Assembly: GCA_025200525.1 (NCBI GenBank)
Contig: CM045761.1
Span: forward strand, 75,173,551 to 75,237,550
Length of the DNA stretch: 64,000 nucleotides
From: Camellia lanceoleosa
Lineage: Eukaryota > Streptophyta > Magnoliopsida > Ericales > Theaceae
Direction of reading: 5' to 3'
Part shown: positions 1 to 10,462 of the stretch, piece by piece
How positions within the stretch are numbered: the stretch's first letter is position 1
How the letters are laid out: each line of letters begins with the position of its first letter
The notes under the pieces: generated by a model
The model's database searches: none
Seen by the model: only the letters and a program-made list of their open reading frames with translations
Told to the model about the DNA's origin: nothing
Made by a program: the position numbers and the translations under genes

Positions 1-1100
1 TTTCATTGTTTTATATCACATCTTGTAAGAATAATTATAATTAATTAATTTTTTTTTACAGATAATTAATACATAATTAATGACAACTAATAATATATTT
101 GCATGTAATTTTGTGATTCAAAATGACAAAAAAAAAAAAAAGAGAAAAAAAGAAGAAGTGATATATAATACCCGGGTATATTATTCTCTCATTTCTTTCT
201 CTATCTCTCTCTATATTTCTTTTTGTGTGTATATCTTAATATAATTTTGCTATTATATTTTATAAAAGCATGTGATTATTTTTTAAACCTTGATGATCAC
301 CATACTTAAAATTAAATTAATAACAATAAAGATAACGATCAGTTAACTTGAGCTTACATTTAAATATACCTTTTGCATTGTGCTAATTTTTAGTCCTACT
401 ATCAAATAAAATTTAAGTTAAGTTGGATTGTGATTTTTGTTAAGATTTCAATTCAATAGTGCCCCTTCTGAACTAAAATCCGTGTGCCACCACGCATTAC
501 AAAATATTATAAATATTTAACTAATGTGTATCATATCAAATACATCAACTAGTATATAGAATGTAGTACAGGGAAATTGTTATTATAGCATTAATCTTCA
601 ATAAATCTAGGGTCATATTCTTTTTTGGGTTGGTTTTTCTCAAGTTCAACACCAAATTTGACCGTAATGTTTGGGCTCGTGGTGTCCATCATGTGTCTTC
701 TTTTGATATTTTGAATTGTTTATTTTGGAGGGTCTTATGTATATCATCCATATATAAATAATAATCAAGTCAATATGATAATTGTAATATTTTTATTTTA
801 TCACATTTGTCTAAAAAAAATAGTTAGTCTATTTTAAAAAATGAACTAGTCGTCCATTTTTTTTTTTGAATCAAACTCGCTAAATGAAAAGACTACAATT
901 AACAAAACAACTTAATTTTTTTTCATTAATGGTATACACAGAAAGTCTTATAAAATGAACAATTTAGATTATCGAAACGGTACTCTTAATGTGCCCTATG
1001 AACCCAAACGTAACGATGAAGTTTAAACTTAAATTTGAGAGAAATCCAATCATTTTCCTTTAATTTACCATCATATATGAAACCTTAAATGTTAGGGTAA
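1..1100. other. AT-rich intergenic DNA, no gene seen
   Basis: This stretch is strongly AT-rich with short poly-A and poly-T runs and a CT-rich patch near 187-222. I find no reading frame with recognisable protein similarity and no clear terminal repeats on either strand. It is ordinary plant intergenic sequence as far as I can see. Confidence 0.6.
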
Positions 1101-1104
1101 GAGA

Positions 1105-1393
1105 TAGGCTCGCCTTCCATCCATGTTTTGAACTGGACGGTCCAGTTTTCACTATTTTGGGCCTATTGTGAGCTCTTCTTAATTATTTGAACTGTTCAAA
1201 TTATACGTTTGAATTACATTTCTTACAAAATGGGATGATTTTGAAAACAAATTTGTCCATTTTTTTACACAAATACAAATTAGCCATGCGACTACTAAAA
1301 TCCAATCAACTTAAACGGCTCGGATCACTAATGTCCAAAACAGTGCAAATTGGACCCTCTAGTCCAAAACATGGACTGGAGGTAAGCATGGGC
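1105..1393. mobile_element. MITE-like foldback element
   Basis: The left arm (about 1107-1160) and the reverse complement of the right arm (about 1332-1391) match over roughly 50 bp with scattered differences. Both arms share CCATGTTTTG followed by a copy of GGACGGTCCA or GAGGGTCCAA and then a CACT(A/G)TTTTGG block. The middle is AT-rich and non-coding. A short non-coding element with long inverted ends fits a non-autonomous DNA transposon. I could not define a clean target-site duplication, so the superfamily is open and the ends are approximate. Confidence 0.55.
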
Positions 1394-2092
1394 CTTGGGG
1401 TAAATTACACGAACACCCCCTCTATATCTCTGAAATAACACTAACACTCCTTTTATTTTTTGAAATACCACTGCTCTATATGTCAGTTTGTAACGTTCCA
1501 AATTTCTAGTCCAAATAATAATACAAAAATCATGGCTCTTTCAAGGAAAATCAAATATAAATCTCTAAACTTATATTACATGACACAATAGTTCTTCATG
1601 CAACAATACATTAATCCAACAACAAGTAAATAAACAAATAAATACCCCCAAGGGGTTTACAAGTTTCCAAGGCTTGAGCCTGGTTACATAAAACGGTTAT
1701 TCAAATCCACACACATACAGCCCTTGGCTTACACACAGAGTCACAGCAAAATAAGAGTCTCGTACTCTCAACACACATTTCCTCGCCTCTAGTTAGGCAG
1801 TATCACCACATATTTTCCTGCACAAAAATCCCGTAGGGTGAGCACAAAGCCCAGTAGGAAATCCTTAACAAAGTATATACATTTTATACAAGTCTCAAGA
1901 GATGAAATGCACATGTCATGCTATGTCCCTTTGAAAGAAAATCACATCTTCATCTTTGAAAACCATCATGCTCAATGATGTTATTCAATTTCAATTCTTC
2001 AAAACTTAACAATTTATTTCAAGAGCGGTAAATTTGACTCTGGTAATCCCTAAGTTGGTGTCTGCAAGTAGACTATACAAGTACTATCAATT

Positions 2093-2182
2093 TGTCATTT
2101 TTACCAACATTGACTAGAAGGCTCGACACCTATAATCTGTTATTTTTACCAGTATTAACTGGAAGGCTCGACACCTATTCAA
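2093..2182. repeat. Two-copy 45-bp tandem repeat within the solo LTR
   Basis: Two adjacent copies of a 45-bp unit sit here, starting at 2093 and 2138. Each contains TTTTTACCA and the block GAAGGCTCGACACCTAT. They differ at only a few positions, so the duplication is local. Confidence 0.75.
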
Positions 2183-2823
2183 TTTCATCTACACCACCTA
2201 TCAAGACTTTATCACCGTATTTACCCCAAAACCAATTTAGAGAAACTTGTTTCTCAACATTCTTTTCTCAATGCAAGTTTTCAAATCAACTTTCAAAGTT
2301 TAATGTAATCAAATGAATTGATATGCCAATAAAACAAGATGAATATAAATACTTTTATTCCAATTCATCATCCAAGGAATAACACAATTCCCTCTTCTCA
2401 ACTATCCTCAACAATTAGTCATTTCAAGACTATTTCAACGTTTTGAACAATAATTTCCAAAATGAACAACAATTCTTATATTCCCTGAAATTCATCATTT
2501 ATATAAATATAAATAAGAAAATTTCCAAACTTCCATTTATTTTGACACACAAAATAAATATAACAATATCATTCATGGATTTTCAGTCTCTTTAAAAAAA
2601 AATCTCCAAATTCTAGGTTTTGTCACCAAAAGTTTACAACTTAAATCTTTTGAAAGAAAACTTTTCAAAATCATTTTTTCTTCAATCAACAAAGATCAAA
2701 ATCCATAAGATTATTTTAAAAGAACAAGAGACAGATCCACTTTCAAAATCGTTTAACTTCTTGAATTAACAATCAATTTTCAAAACTATCGAATGATAAT
2801 TTCAAAAATCATCTAGATCTTGC

Positions 2824-2842
2824 ATATATATATATATATATA
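2824..2842. repeat. (TA)n microsatellite
   Basis: A run of alternating T and A lies inside the gypsy solo LTR. No function is implied. Confidence 0.85.
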
Positions 2843-3926
2843 ACTCTAAGAAAATCCCTACCTCAAGTTTTGAAGAAGAAATGAGATGAAACCTCCAAAA
2901 TCAACGGTGTCAAAACTTGATCTTCACCGCACACAATGAAGCCCTCGAGAAGTTAACCGACTTTGATGAATAACCTATGGCAGAACTCTAATGGATCTTG
3001 AGAAATCAAGGTTTTGATCCAATTTGGCGCAGGGAAATATAGAGAGAAGCGAGAGGAAATGTTTTTAGAGAGATATATAAAAGTGATTTGAAATATCAGA
3101 TTCACGAACTGATATAACATGGTCTGCTCGAGCATGGAAAGCCCTGCTCGAGCGTCGAATACACTTTCCCAATACTTTTGCAGACAGGTCAAACTTCTGG
3201 AACCAAACATTCTCCGCTCGAGCGTATAAACGACCGCTCGAGTGGATAAGAAACTTTGAATGCATTTTATATTTTTTATTCGGGGGCGCTGCCCCTCGAC
3301 CCCGCCAGGGCGCTGTCCTCAGACCTGCTAAGGGGTGTTGCCCCTTCGACCCTCGCGAGCTAACCGGGTAGCTCGATCCCTGACTTGTCGAGTCGAAGTG
3401 GCAAAACATGAAAGAAGGATCAAAACCGGGATCGCTACATAGTTAATAGAGTTAGGTAATGCATTGAATTTACTTTAATACCCCCTCCCTCTCTTTCTCT
3501 CTGCTTGACCCATCTACATTATGACTTTGCCATTTAATCTCACTTTTGCAAAACAACGAACATCAAGAGACAATTTTTTTTTAATATTTTAATTTTTTTA
3601 TATTAAAATTGAATCCAAGTGAAGTGCTGATATAGAATAATTTTCTTGTTTCTTTTTTTACTAATTAAAAATATTATATAAACTAATAAATCTAAACATA
3701 TTTTTTTACTAACGTAAATGATGGAATTTAGAAATTTAAAAAAGGAACCACTTAAAGTAATTTGATAGACGTCATGTAAGTGAATACGACATTACTTTTA
3801 CGCAAAATTATACTGCAAAGAAATAAAGAAAAAAGAAACGGCTTTATACCCATTAAATCTTCTCAACAATACACTAATATTTGGAAACATCACAAGATTA
3901 ATTTATTAAGAAGAGGTGTCGTCTTT

Positions 3927-4050
3927 CTATTAAAAAAAAAAAAGAAAAAGAAAAGAAAAGAAAAAAAAAAAGAAGAAGAAGAAGAAGACATTGGTCTAGT
4001 GGTGAAGGTATTTAATCTTTTTCATAATTAAAAAAAAAAAAAAAAAACTT
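3927..4050. repeat. Polypurine and poly-A low-complexity tract
   Basis: A-rich, then AAAAG and GAA repeats run to about 3989, and a second long poly-A run follows at 4030-4048. A short block beginning TTGGTCTAGTGGTGAAGG (about 3991-4008) lies between them and resembles the A box of tRNA-derived SINEs. The surrounding 3440-4270 sequence is otherwise AT-rich with no gene. Confidence 0.7.
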
Positions 4051-4269
4051 AAACAAGCAGACAAGTTGATAAGCTTGTTCTATTGGAGGAACATCTGAGC
4101 AGTAGTTGGAAATGCCAAGGCTTGCGGGTTGTATAATGTTGTATTTGGAACTCAAATCTGTGGATGAAAAAATAAATGTAATAAAAATAAATAAATAAAT
4201 CCTCTACAAATTCAAAATCTAACCAAAGCCAAGGGTTACGAGTTCGATAGAGATTTTCTTAGTAATTTT

Positions 4270-4440
4270 TTTTTTATTTTTTTATAACGTTTAATATTTG
4301 ACTCACTACACTTGTTGATTTGGGGGAGCAATCCCACGCAGGGAGGCCAATTAAAGACTTAATGATTCGAACTTAAAATTTTGAAGGAAACACACCCTTA
4401 AATTCTAAGCCTTTACCACCAGACTAACTCTTGGGATTTT
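4270..4440 (-). mobile_element. Possible tRNA-derived SINE
   Basis: On the minus strand the sequence starts with CAAGAGTTAGTCTGGTGG, a good match to the A box of RNA polymerase III promoters. It then has AAGTTCGAATC, a B-box-like match, about 45 bp downstream, and ends in an A-rich tail (T/A-rich near 4270-4290 on the plus strand). That order and spacing is the signature of a plant tRNA-derived SINE. The target duplication is not clear and I do not recognise the family. Confidence 0.45.
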
Positions 4441-4449
4441 TTTTGTTGT

Positions 4450-4774
4450 AGTTGATAGTGTTAGGGCAAAGGTGAAAATGTTGAAGTTGTACTTGCATAT
4501 ATTGACTTTTTATAATGAATATTTATGTTTTTTGGTTTTTGCACAAAGACTTTTGATAATGAACTCTATTGTGGAATGTTTTGGTCTTTGAGTCAGAGGA
4601 AAGGATCAAGAACTTGTATTCGCTACTTCCTGCTGTGGAAGCCATCAGCGGGGCTTGGTTCTGTAATGGTTCAATCATCACCGTTGCTATTGCCACTCCT
4701 CCACCACCTCCACTACATATCCACCATTGTTGCTGGTTCTATTGCCACCATCACAACTACCATCATTGTACCAT
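4450..4774 (+). other. Intergenic sequence grading into an ACC-rich low-complexity tract
   Basis: The left part (about 4500-4670) has slightly more balanced base composition and a short open frame, but I recognise no protein in it. From about 4674 the sequence becomes a degenerate CCA/ACC/ACT trinucleotide tract. The same tract resumes at 9915-9966 and again at 14962-15240, so the CACTA and the first copia element both landed in one continuous ACC-rich region. Confidence 0.55.
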
Positions 4775-5180
4775 CACTACAACAAAAAAGGGCTTGCACG
4801 CCGTAAAAATCCTTCTACGACGTACAGGCTCACGTCATATTATGACCAGTCCTGAAAAGTCATTCACTTTCAACGACATGTTTCGTACGCCGTTAAAAAC
4901 TATTTAACGACAGATTTTGTGTATCGTTGTTACTTTTTCTACGACATGCTATAGTACGTCGTTAAAAACTATTTAACGGCAGATTTTGTGAGTCATTGTT
5001 ACTTTTTCTATGACTACTTTTGCCCGCCGTTAATTGGTGAGGCAAACAACAACGTTGATTGCGTGCCGTAAAATATTTAATACAACAACTTGCTCAGCTT
5101 GCCGTAGATAAGTAGAACATACCACAGTATACGTGAAATGCTGTGAAATATTTCATATAATGACCTAATTTGCTTGTCGT
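4775..5180. repeat. Left TIR and subterminal repeat array of the CACTA element
   Basis: After the 13-bp TIR there are repeated short units containing GCCGTTAAAA, CGCCGTAAAA, TAACGACAGATTTTGTG or their complements, about every 30-70 bp. One unit of about 65 bp (AACTATTTAACG...GATTTTGTG) is present twice, near 4899 and 4967. In this superfamily subterminal repeats are the binding sites of the TNPA-type transposon protein. Confidence 0.8.
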
Positions 5181-5516
5181 AGAATGTGCATTTTTTTTAA
5201 TTCAGCAGATTCTATATTTGACCTGTTTTGTACAATCTAATATTACAAACAAGCTTCACAAAATATTAATCAACTACCAAAATATTATTTCAACCATGAA
5301 AAATAAACTATATCTATAAATTATAAACATTCAAAATTTTTCAATATATACATTCTAAACATCCAAAAAGACTATCCTTAAGTTCTAAATTATCCAAAAA
5401 GTTATAAACCATCAAAAACTGTACATATATAAGTTTGTAAACATTACCCAAAACTATTCAAGAATTATAGAAATCTACTGATCAAAGTCCTCAAAAACTA
5501 TCTATAGATGTTAGTT

Positions 5517-5682
5517 CTACTCAAAGTCAAAGCTAATGAAATGGGTTGGCCAAGCAACAATGCTTCCTATAGCATCTTCAAGCACAAATCCAAGCCCTCT
5601 TACCCTACCAAGCCGTTCTGGACCAAAGACATGAACAATTGCATCATCTTTGATAGACGTTGGCCCTTCTTCTGTAGAAGGC
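5517..5682 (-). pseudogene. Transposase-associated exon remnant (Transposase_24 / Ptta-En/Spm-like)
   Basis: Reading the minus strand from an AG acceptor (TTTCACAG just above 5682) to a TAG stop at 5517-5519 gives a 54-codon open terminal exon. It contains the motif VHVFGPERLGRVRGLGF followed by a short tail. The block FGPERxGRVRGxGF is characteristic of the plant Ptta/En/Spm family of transposon proteins, which bind subterminal repeats of CACTA elements. I see no other convincing exons of the protein, so this is a leftover 3' exon. Its position near one end and its orientation match a CACTA second gene. The family assignment is from motif memory and is only moderately certain. Confidence 0.5.
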
Positions 5683-6613
5683 CTGTGAAACTCTTAAACC
5701 TTATTTTGCAATATATAACATTTATGATAAGGAACCCAAGTCAGACAATGTAACAACAAAGGTAATACAAACATTGGTTCATACAGAATAATCAACTCAG
5801 TCTTCACAAAATGATTAAGAAATTGACATCTAATTTAAAATATTCCATTTCATTTCGAATGAACTATTTTTCTTTCAATTTCTATCCAAATTTCTTAATC
5901 ATTGTTATCACCCCTCACTAGTTTGTTTCCCAAAACTCCCCCATCACCTGGCATGTTATACCATTTCCCTAATCAACGATATGATCCTTGTCTACACCAA
6001 GCCAAATGAAAGCTAGGTTGATTCATTTTACAGCACTAGGCATGAACAACTTGTTACTAATATTTCCAAACATGGCACATCATCCTCATTACACACACAA
6101 ATCAAATGCGATGGATAAAAAATTAGCCATTCAATGGAGAAGGACCAATGGCAACTACATTAGTTGCTACTAGAAGCCACTCATTATATTGCACATCATG
6201 CATTAGCAGGCTCAAATTTTCCTGCTAATTACATGGTCAAATAAGTATAATACCACAAACCCAAGGTGAAAAAAAAGGTCAAAAATACTGCAAAAGGAGA
6301 TTAAAAATAATAGTAATAAATCAGGCAGGTTTAAAAACAATAACTTCAGCCTTAATACCCATCCATTACAATAGATCAATACCTCATTCATCACATCACA
6401 ATTTGGTCATTTTCATCTAAATCGGGTGTAAAAAATGTCCCACCAAAACACTGCATGTGACCTTTATAGAGCAGCAAAAGATTATTTCAAAGCCCAAATA
6501 TTAAAAAAAATAATACAACAATGTAGAAAAATATTTAAACAATTGGTGGAGAAGGCGTACAAAAATTAACCATGAGACAAAGGGCTGAAAAGATAATAAA
6601 ATGAAGGAAATAC

Positions 6614-7665
6614 CTTATCCCACTGTTGCTCCTTCAAATTCCATGAATATGCTACATCATTGTCCCCTTCTCTTACAACCTTTGTCTGGCCATCTCTTGT
6701 TCCTAATCAACAGACCATCAAAATTTATTATTATTTATATGTAAAACAACTTTTCTACAACCTCTTTGACCACCAAACATCCTCAAATTATGGGAACAGT
6801 TAGCATCTGTCAAATTATATTTTCTATGTTTCATCAACTATTTTCTCTTGACATGTGAGTAATGACAAATCAATATAAATACAATGCAAATTTGATACAA
6901 AATTTACAGATACAGTTCAAATCAAAGAAACTAGTCTTGCTCAACACAAAATATATGTCCACCCAACTACTGTGGCATCATCTATCAAACATCAGAATGT
7001 TCTTAGACAACATAATTGTTATAAAATTGAAGAAATGTTTCTCGCTATGCACATAAGTAGGATCGAACCTGGAACCTGTAAAGCCTCTAGCCCTGGTAAT
7101 TCTTCCAATTTTAATCCTCCAACCCTTTCTTAGTACAAACAATAGGATACAACATGTATATTAGGCAAAGCTTACAAGTTATAGAGGCTTTGCCAACAAA
7201 TTGTTTTCGTGGTTTACTAGCAATAAAAACGCTATATACCACATCACTCAGACTATAGAGTAACTCAAAAACCATAACACAATGAACATCCAGGTATTAA
7301 AAAAATGAATTTGAAAGAAAGAAAAAATAAAGAATAACTGAAATATAAGGTAACTACTACCCTAGGATGATGATTTAGTTTTCAATAAGCGTTTAATGGC
7401 AACATGCATATAGCCTATGTTACAACAGATAATTAGTTTGACGCTCTTTATATAAGCAGTCGATCAATGTTCTACTTGCTACACTTGTAATAAGAAATTT
7501 GAGAAGCAAAAGATTCAAGCTCGGACGAGTTAGCAACCTTGTCCTGATGTATTGTCCAAATACGCACAACTCCATCAGAACATGCAGTCACAATATCACC
7601 ATTTTCCAAGAATTTGACATCCCAAACACAACCAGGATGCTCTATACTTTGGGCACAAACTCCAT
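6614..7665 (-). pseudogene. Captured genomic fragment of a PLAA/DOA1-like WD40 gene (three exons, introns retained)
   Basis: Three minus-strand exons join in one uninterrupted frame: 7665-7476 (190 bp), 7124-7069 (56 bp) and 6702-6614 (89 bp). All introns have GT...AG ends. The first encodes the end of a WD40 propeller (IEHPGCVWDVKF, TACSDGVVRIWT), the second VGGLKLEELPGLEALQ, and the third the start of the PFU domain (DGQTKVVREGDN, AYSWNLKEQQWDK). This order matches the plant homologue of phospholipase A2-activating protein, a ubiquitin-binding cofactor of Cdc48/p97. The upstream WD40 repeats and the downstream PFU and PUL regions are missing. Retained introns mean capture at DNA level. No stop interrupts the joined exons, suggesting recent capture. 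It lies wholly inside the CACTA element, so it is a transduplicated fragment, not the functional gene. Confidence 0.85.
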
Positions 7666-7855
7666 CTGCAACACAAAACCATTTCTTAGGTAAAAAAACA
7701 ACATTCAATTAATAAATTTGAAGATTTAACTGCTACATAGGATGGTACACAGAGCAGAGTAGTGTAGTGTAGCAGCAGTTTAGAAGATGAAATTTCCCAT
7801 TTTCAACAAGCAAGGCTGCAAAAGCAAAACATTGAATCACAAAAGAATATTAAGA

Positions 7856-7940
7856 TAAATAAATTGAAGGCTATTGAAGGCAGGAAAAATAAATTGAAGG
7901 CTATTGAAGGTAGGAAAAATACATTGAAGGCTATTGATTG
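7856..7940. repeat. Short minisatellite (three units of about 31 bp)
   Basis: Three tandem copies of a unit containing ATTGAAGGCTATTGA, the last one diverged, lie inside the CACTA element between the PLAA-like exons and the DUF4283 fragment. It may mark a junction between captured segments, but that is inference. Confidence 0.7.
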
Positions 7941-8678
7941 AGAGATAGTTTGAGTTCAACAATTGAATTTTGCAAACCAATAATTATACTCTTTAACAAA
8001 TTTTAATTTAATAATTACCCACAGTAGAATGCAATAATGTCTCCACGATAAAAGTATGAAGTGTAGAAACTCAAATGAAGAAATCAAAAAAATCCACAAA
8101 TTACAAACATTGAAAGCAAGGGAGCAACAATCTACAAATTAGGAAAACCTGATGATCATATGAAAAGCAAAAATTTACATTCCACAATTTAATAAGAACA
8201 AAAGTCCTAATTATGCCAAATCCAGTTATTTCCAACACAACCAAATTTACCTTTCCTTTAACATATCAATAAAAAAAAAAAAAAAAAAGAGTATCAAAAC
8301 AGCAATAAGTCATTTACATACATATAAAGGTTTAAAGAGTCAAAACTTTGCAAAAGCCCTATGTGGGGGTAGGAGTTAGTCTTGAAGCAATTGTTCCATG
8401 GGTGTATGAGGATGAATAATTACAGTAAAGATTGTTTTCTGAACATTCCATGTGTGTAGTTTCTTTATGAATAAATCATGAATACAACTACATTTGAGTG
8501 TTACCCCCCCCCCCCCAAAAAAAATAAAAATAGAAAATAAAAATTGTAGTTAGTTTAAAAAATTTGAATCTCATTCCTTCAAGAAAACTAGAAATGAATG
8601 TTTGTCACGTACTATTTTTCAAGAATTTATTAGGACACCATTATTATTAGAAATTACCTCCCTCAAACCCTTTGTCCT

Positions 8679-9356
8679 CTACAGATTAAATGCATATGTT
8701 TTGACATAGTTGAAGTTAAGATTTCTATCTAAAAAATGCCCAACCAAACAAGCTTTCCATTTTTCAATGTTTTCTTGAAGTGGGAGATTAACAACAATGT
8801 CAGTATTGCTATCAGGTGGAAAATACCTTAGTTTCACAGCAAATCTCTGATTTGTAGCTACCACCGAGGCCTAGGTCTTCTTCTCTGGCACAACTGGGTT
8901 CGCCACTGGGACAGAGTTGGCAGCATCATTACCCTTCCCTTGCTCGCTTTGATTTACCAAGAACCCAGTTCGTTGCCCAACTCCTCTTCTACCCCTTCCA
9001 CCTCGTATCCCCTATTGCAGACCAGTACGTCCACCCATCTGAGGGAAAACATTTCTCACCCCCAGATCTTCTCGATGATTTGAACTCCTTGCTTTAGGGC
9101 TCACCCTATCCATGCCCATTTAAGGATCTGAAAGCTTCTGAGATGTTATGTCCTCATATAGAATCTCTGATTCATCTAGATTGGAAACCAAATTCCTAGC
9201 CCCAGCTATAATCAAGCTGCCAGGTAAATCCCTAAATCCATTGATAAAAGCTTCCTCACTACCCTCTTTCTCCACAATATCGGACCATCTCGACTTTAAC
9301 AGGTTCAGGGTAGCCGCTGGAGTCGAAATTTCCTCCTGAAAGTCTTCACGATTCAC
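8679..9356 (-). pseudogene. DUF4283 (zinc-knuckle/LINE-associated) protein fragment
   Basis: From ATG at 9356 the minus strand encodes a 78-residue piece, then runs through stops in the same general reading, and resumes from about 8864 with RFAVKLRYFPPD and ENIEKWKACLVGHFLDRNL. The EKWKACLVGHFL block resembles the DUF4283 domain found in plant LINE ORF1-like proteins and related zinc-knuckle proteins. The zinc knuckle itself is not visible. At least two in-frame stops break the region (near 9118 and about 8875), so it is a pseudogene fragment. It sits inside the CACTA element next to the PLAA-like exons, either captured or derived from a LINE inserted earlier. Confidence 0.55.
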
Positions 9357-9524
9357 ACCTGAAAAAAAACCTGGTTATCAAAGAGAGGGCAGCGGTGGAT
9401 TATCCTAAGGTTCGAATATACAGAGAAAAAAGGGGATTTGTAGAGAAAATAGTCATTTTGGGGAAAAAAAATTGGCACCCCAAATTTTATTTTGGTGCCT
9501 TTTTTTTTTTTTTAATTATACAAT

Positions 9525-9914
9525 TCACGACATGCATTGTGCGTCATAAAAAGGTAATACTTTTAACGGCAGGCGATGTGTGCGTCGTAAAAAGTGCAAT
9601 ACTTTTAACAGGGGGCATTGTGTATGCCGTGAAAAGTATTCACTTTTCACGGCTAGCGTATGTGCGTCGTGTATAATTAATGTATTAACGGCACGCCATA
9701 TATACGTTGTAGAAAGTTTTATTATTTACGGCGCGCATTGCAAGCTGTAAAGAATCATCGTTATTACTATTCACGGCCTACGTAATAGACATGTCGTGGT
9801 TGGAAAAGTATTTACGACGTGCAAAAAAAGCAAGTCGTAAAACTGAGAAACTATGGCGTGCATTTATTATATGCCGTTGATGTGGTGCCATAAAAGGTCA
9901 ATTTTGTTGTAGTG
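9525..9914. repeat. Right subterminal repeat array and TIR of the CACTA element
   Basis: At least ten short units carry ACGGC, GCCGT, GTCGTAAAA or TTTTAACGGC in both orientations over about 370 bp. They end in the inverted 13-bp TIR at 9902-9914. The motif class is the same as on the left side, which supports both ends belonging to one element. Confidence 0.8.
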
Positions 9915-9966
9915 CATTGCCTGCCACTACCACTGGCTATCACTGGCACCAAAACTACCGCCTTAT

Positions 9967-10387
9967 TGTTAAAATATAATTTGTAATCTAGAAAAATCTA
10001 GAGTAGTTAATGAATAATTTATGAAGATATTTATCTAGAAAAATCTAGAGTAGTTAATGAATAATTTATGAAGATATTTATCTTGAAATATTTAGCAGAT
10101 TGAAATATTCTATCTAGATATTTAATAATGATAGAAATATCTTGAAATATATAATAATGTTAGAAAATATCAAACCTTTCTAGAACCTTTCTAGAAGAGG
10201 TTAAGATGATGATGTTTTCTATATAAAGCCATGAGCTAATGGTAAATGTATATATGCAAGAATCTTGACTTGTACTCAACATAATAAGAAGAAGTTTTCT
10301 TATATTTTTATTTCTACCTTATCTTCTTCTATAATTCCCTTCCTAGCTTGCCTAAGTTCTTATCAAATATACCTTGCCACCCCAACA
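9967..10387 (+). repeat. 5' LTR of copia 1
   Basis: Starts TGTTAAAATATAATTTG and ends CCCCAACA. It holds a tandem duplication of a 46-bp block (AATCTAGAGTAGTTAATG...) near its start. A TATA-like CTATATAAAGCC lies at about 10220, followed by the leader region. Confidence 0.92.
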
Positions 10388-10391
10388 ATTT

Positions 10392-10404
10392 TGGTATCAG
10401 AGCC
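10392..10404 (+). promoter_or_regulatory. Primer binding site of copia 1
   Basis: TGGTATCAGAGCC lies 4 bp after the 5' LTR and is complementary to the 3' end of plant initiator methionine tRNA, the usual copia primer. Confidence 0.9.
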
Positions 10405-10462
10405 AGATTCTCCTCACCTATTCTAAAACCTCCAAACCTCTTCCTTCAAATACTATTCTAGC

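Larger units (their letters stand above)
1489..3439 (-). mobile_element. Solo LTR of a Ty3-gypsy-type retrotransposon (1.95 kb)
   Basis: The segment begins TGTAACG and ends CGCTACA, giving the TG...CA termini of an LTR. It is flanked by CAGTT on the left and TAGTT on the right, a 5-bp target duplication with one mismatch. No gag or pol lies on either side, so it looks like a solo LTR left by recombination. I assign the minus strand because that strand carries a TATA-like TTTTATATATC near 3070-3085, followed by a pyrimidine-rich leader. The region 3125-3245 contains four copies of the CTCGAG-centred GCTCGAG motif, followed by a GC-rich GGGGCGCTGCCCC stretch. Any reading frames here are incidental. 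Confidence 0.72.
4775..9914 (-). mobile_element. CACTA (En/Spm-type) DNA transposon carrying captured gene fragments
   Basis: The element has perfect 13-bp terminal inverted repeats, CACTACAACAAAA at 4775-4787 and its reverse complement at 9902-9914. It is flanked by a perfect 3-bp duplication CAT (4772-4774 and 9915-9917), as expected for CACTA elements. Both ends carry clustered subterminal repeats. No intact transposase is present. Inside, on the minus strand, are a transposase-like exon remnant (5517-5682), three PLAA-like exons (6614-7665) and a DUF4283 fragment (8679-9356). The remaining stretches 5183-5516, 5683-6613 and 7666-8678 are AT-rich with no gene that I recognise, including a 13-C run at 8504-8516. 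The element is non-autonomous and has the Pack-CACTA character of carrying host exons. Minus is assigned from the orientation of the coding remnants. Confidence 0.93.

Noticed and set aside
3988..4260. A second SINE on the plus strand (A-box-like GGTCTAGTGGTGAAGG and a distant GAGTTCGATAG)
   Set aside because: The two boxes are about 240 bp apart, far too distant for an RNA polymerase III promoter; left as a remark only.
4525..4907. Overlapping plus-strand frames at the left CACTA border
   Set aside because: They run across the transposon boundary and the ACC-rich tract and match no protein that I recognise.
7055..7095. SINE or tRNA B-box-like GGTTCGATCC on the minus strand
   Set aside because: It overlaps the splice donor of the middle PLAA-like exon, and no A box sits upstream at the right spacing.
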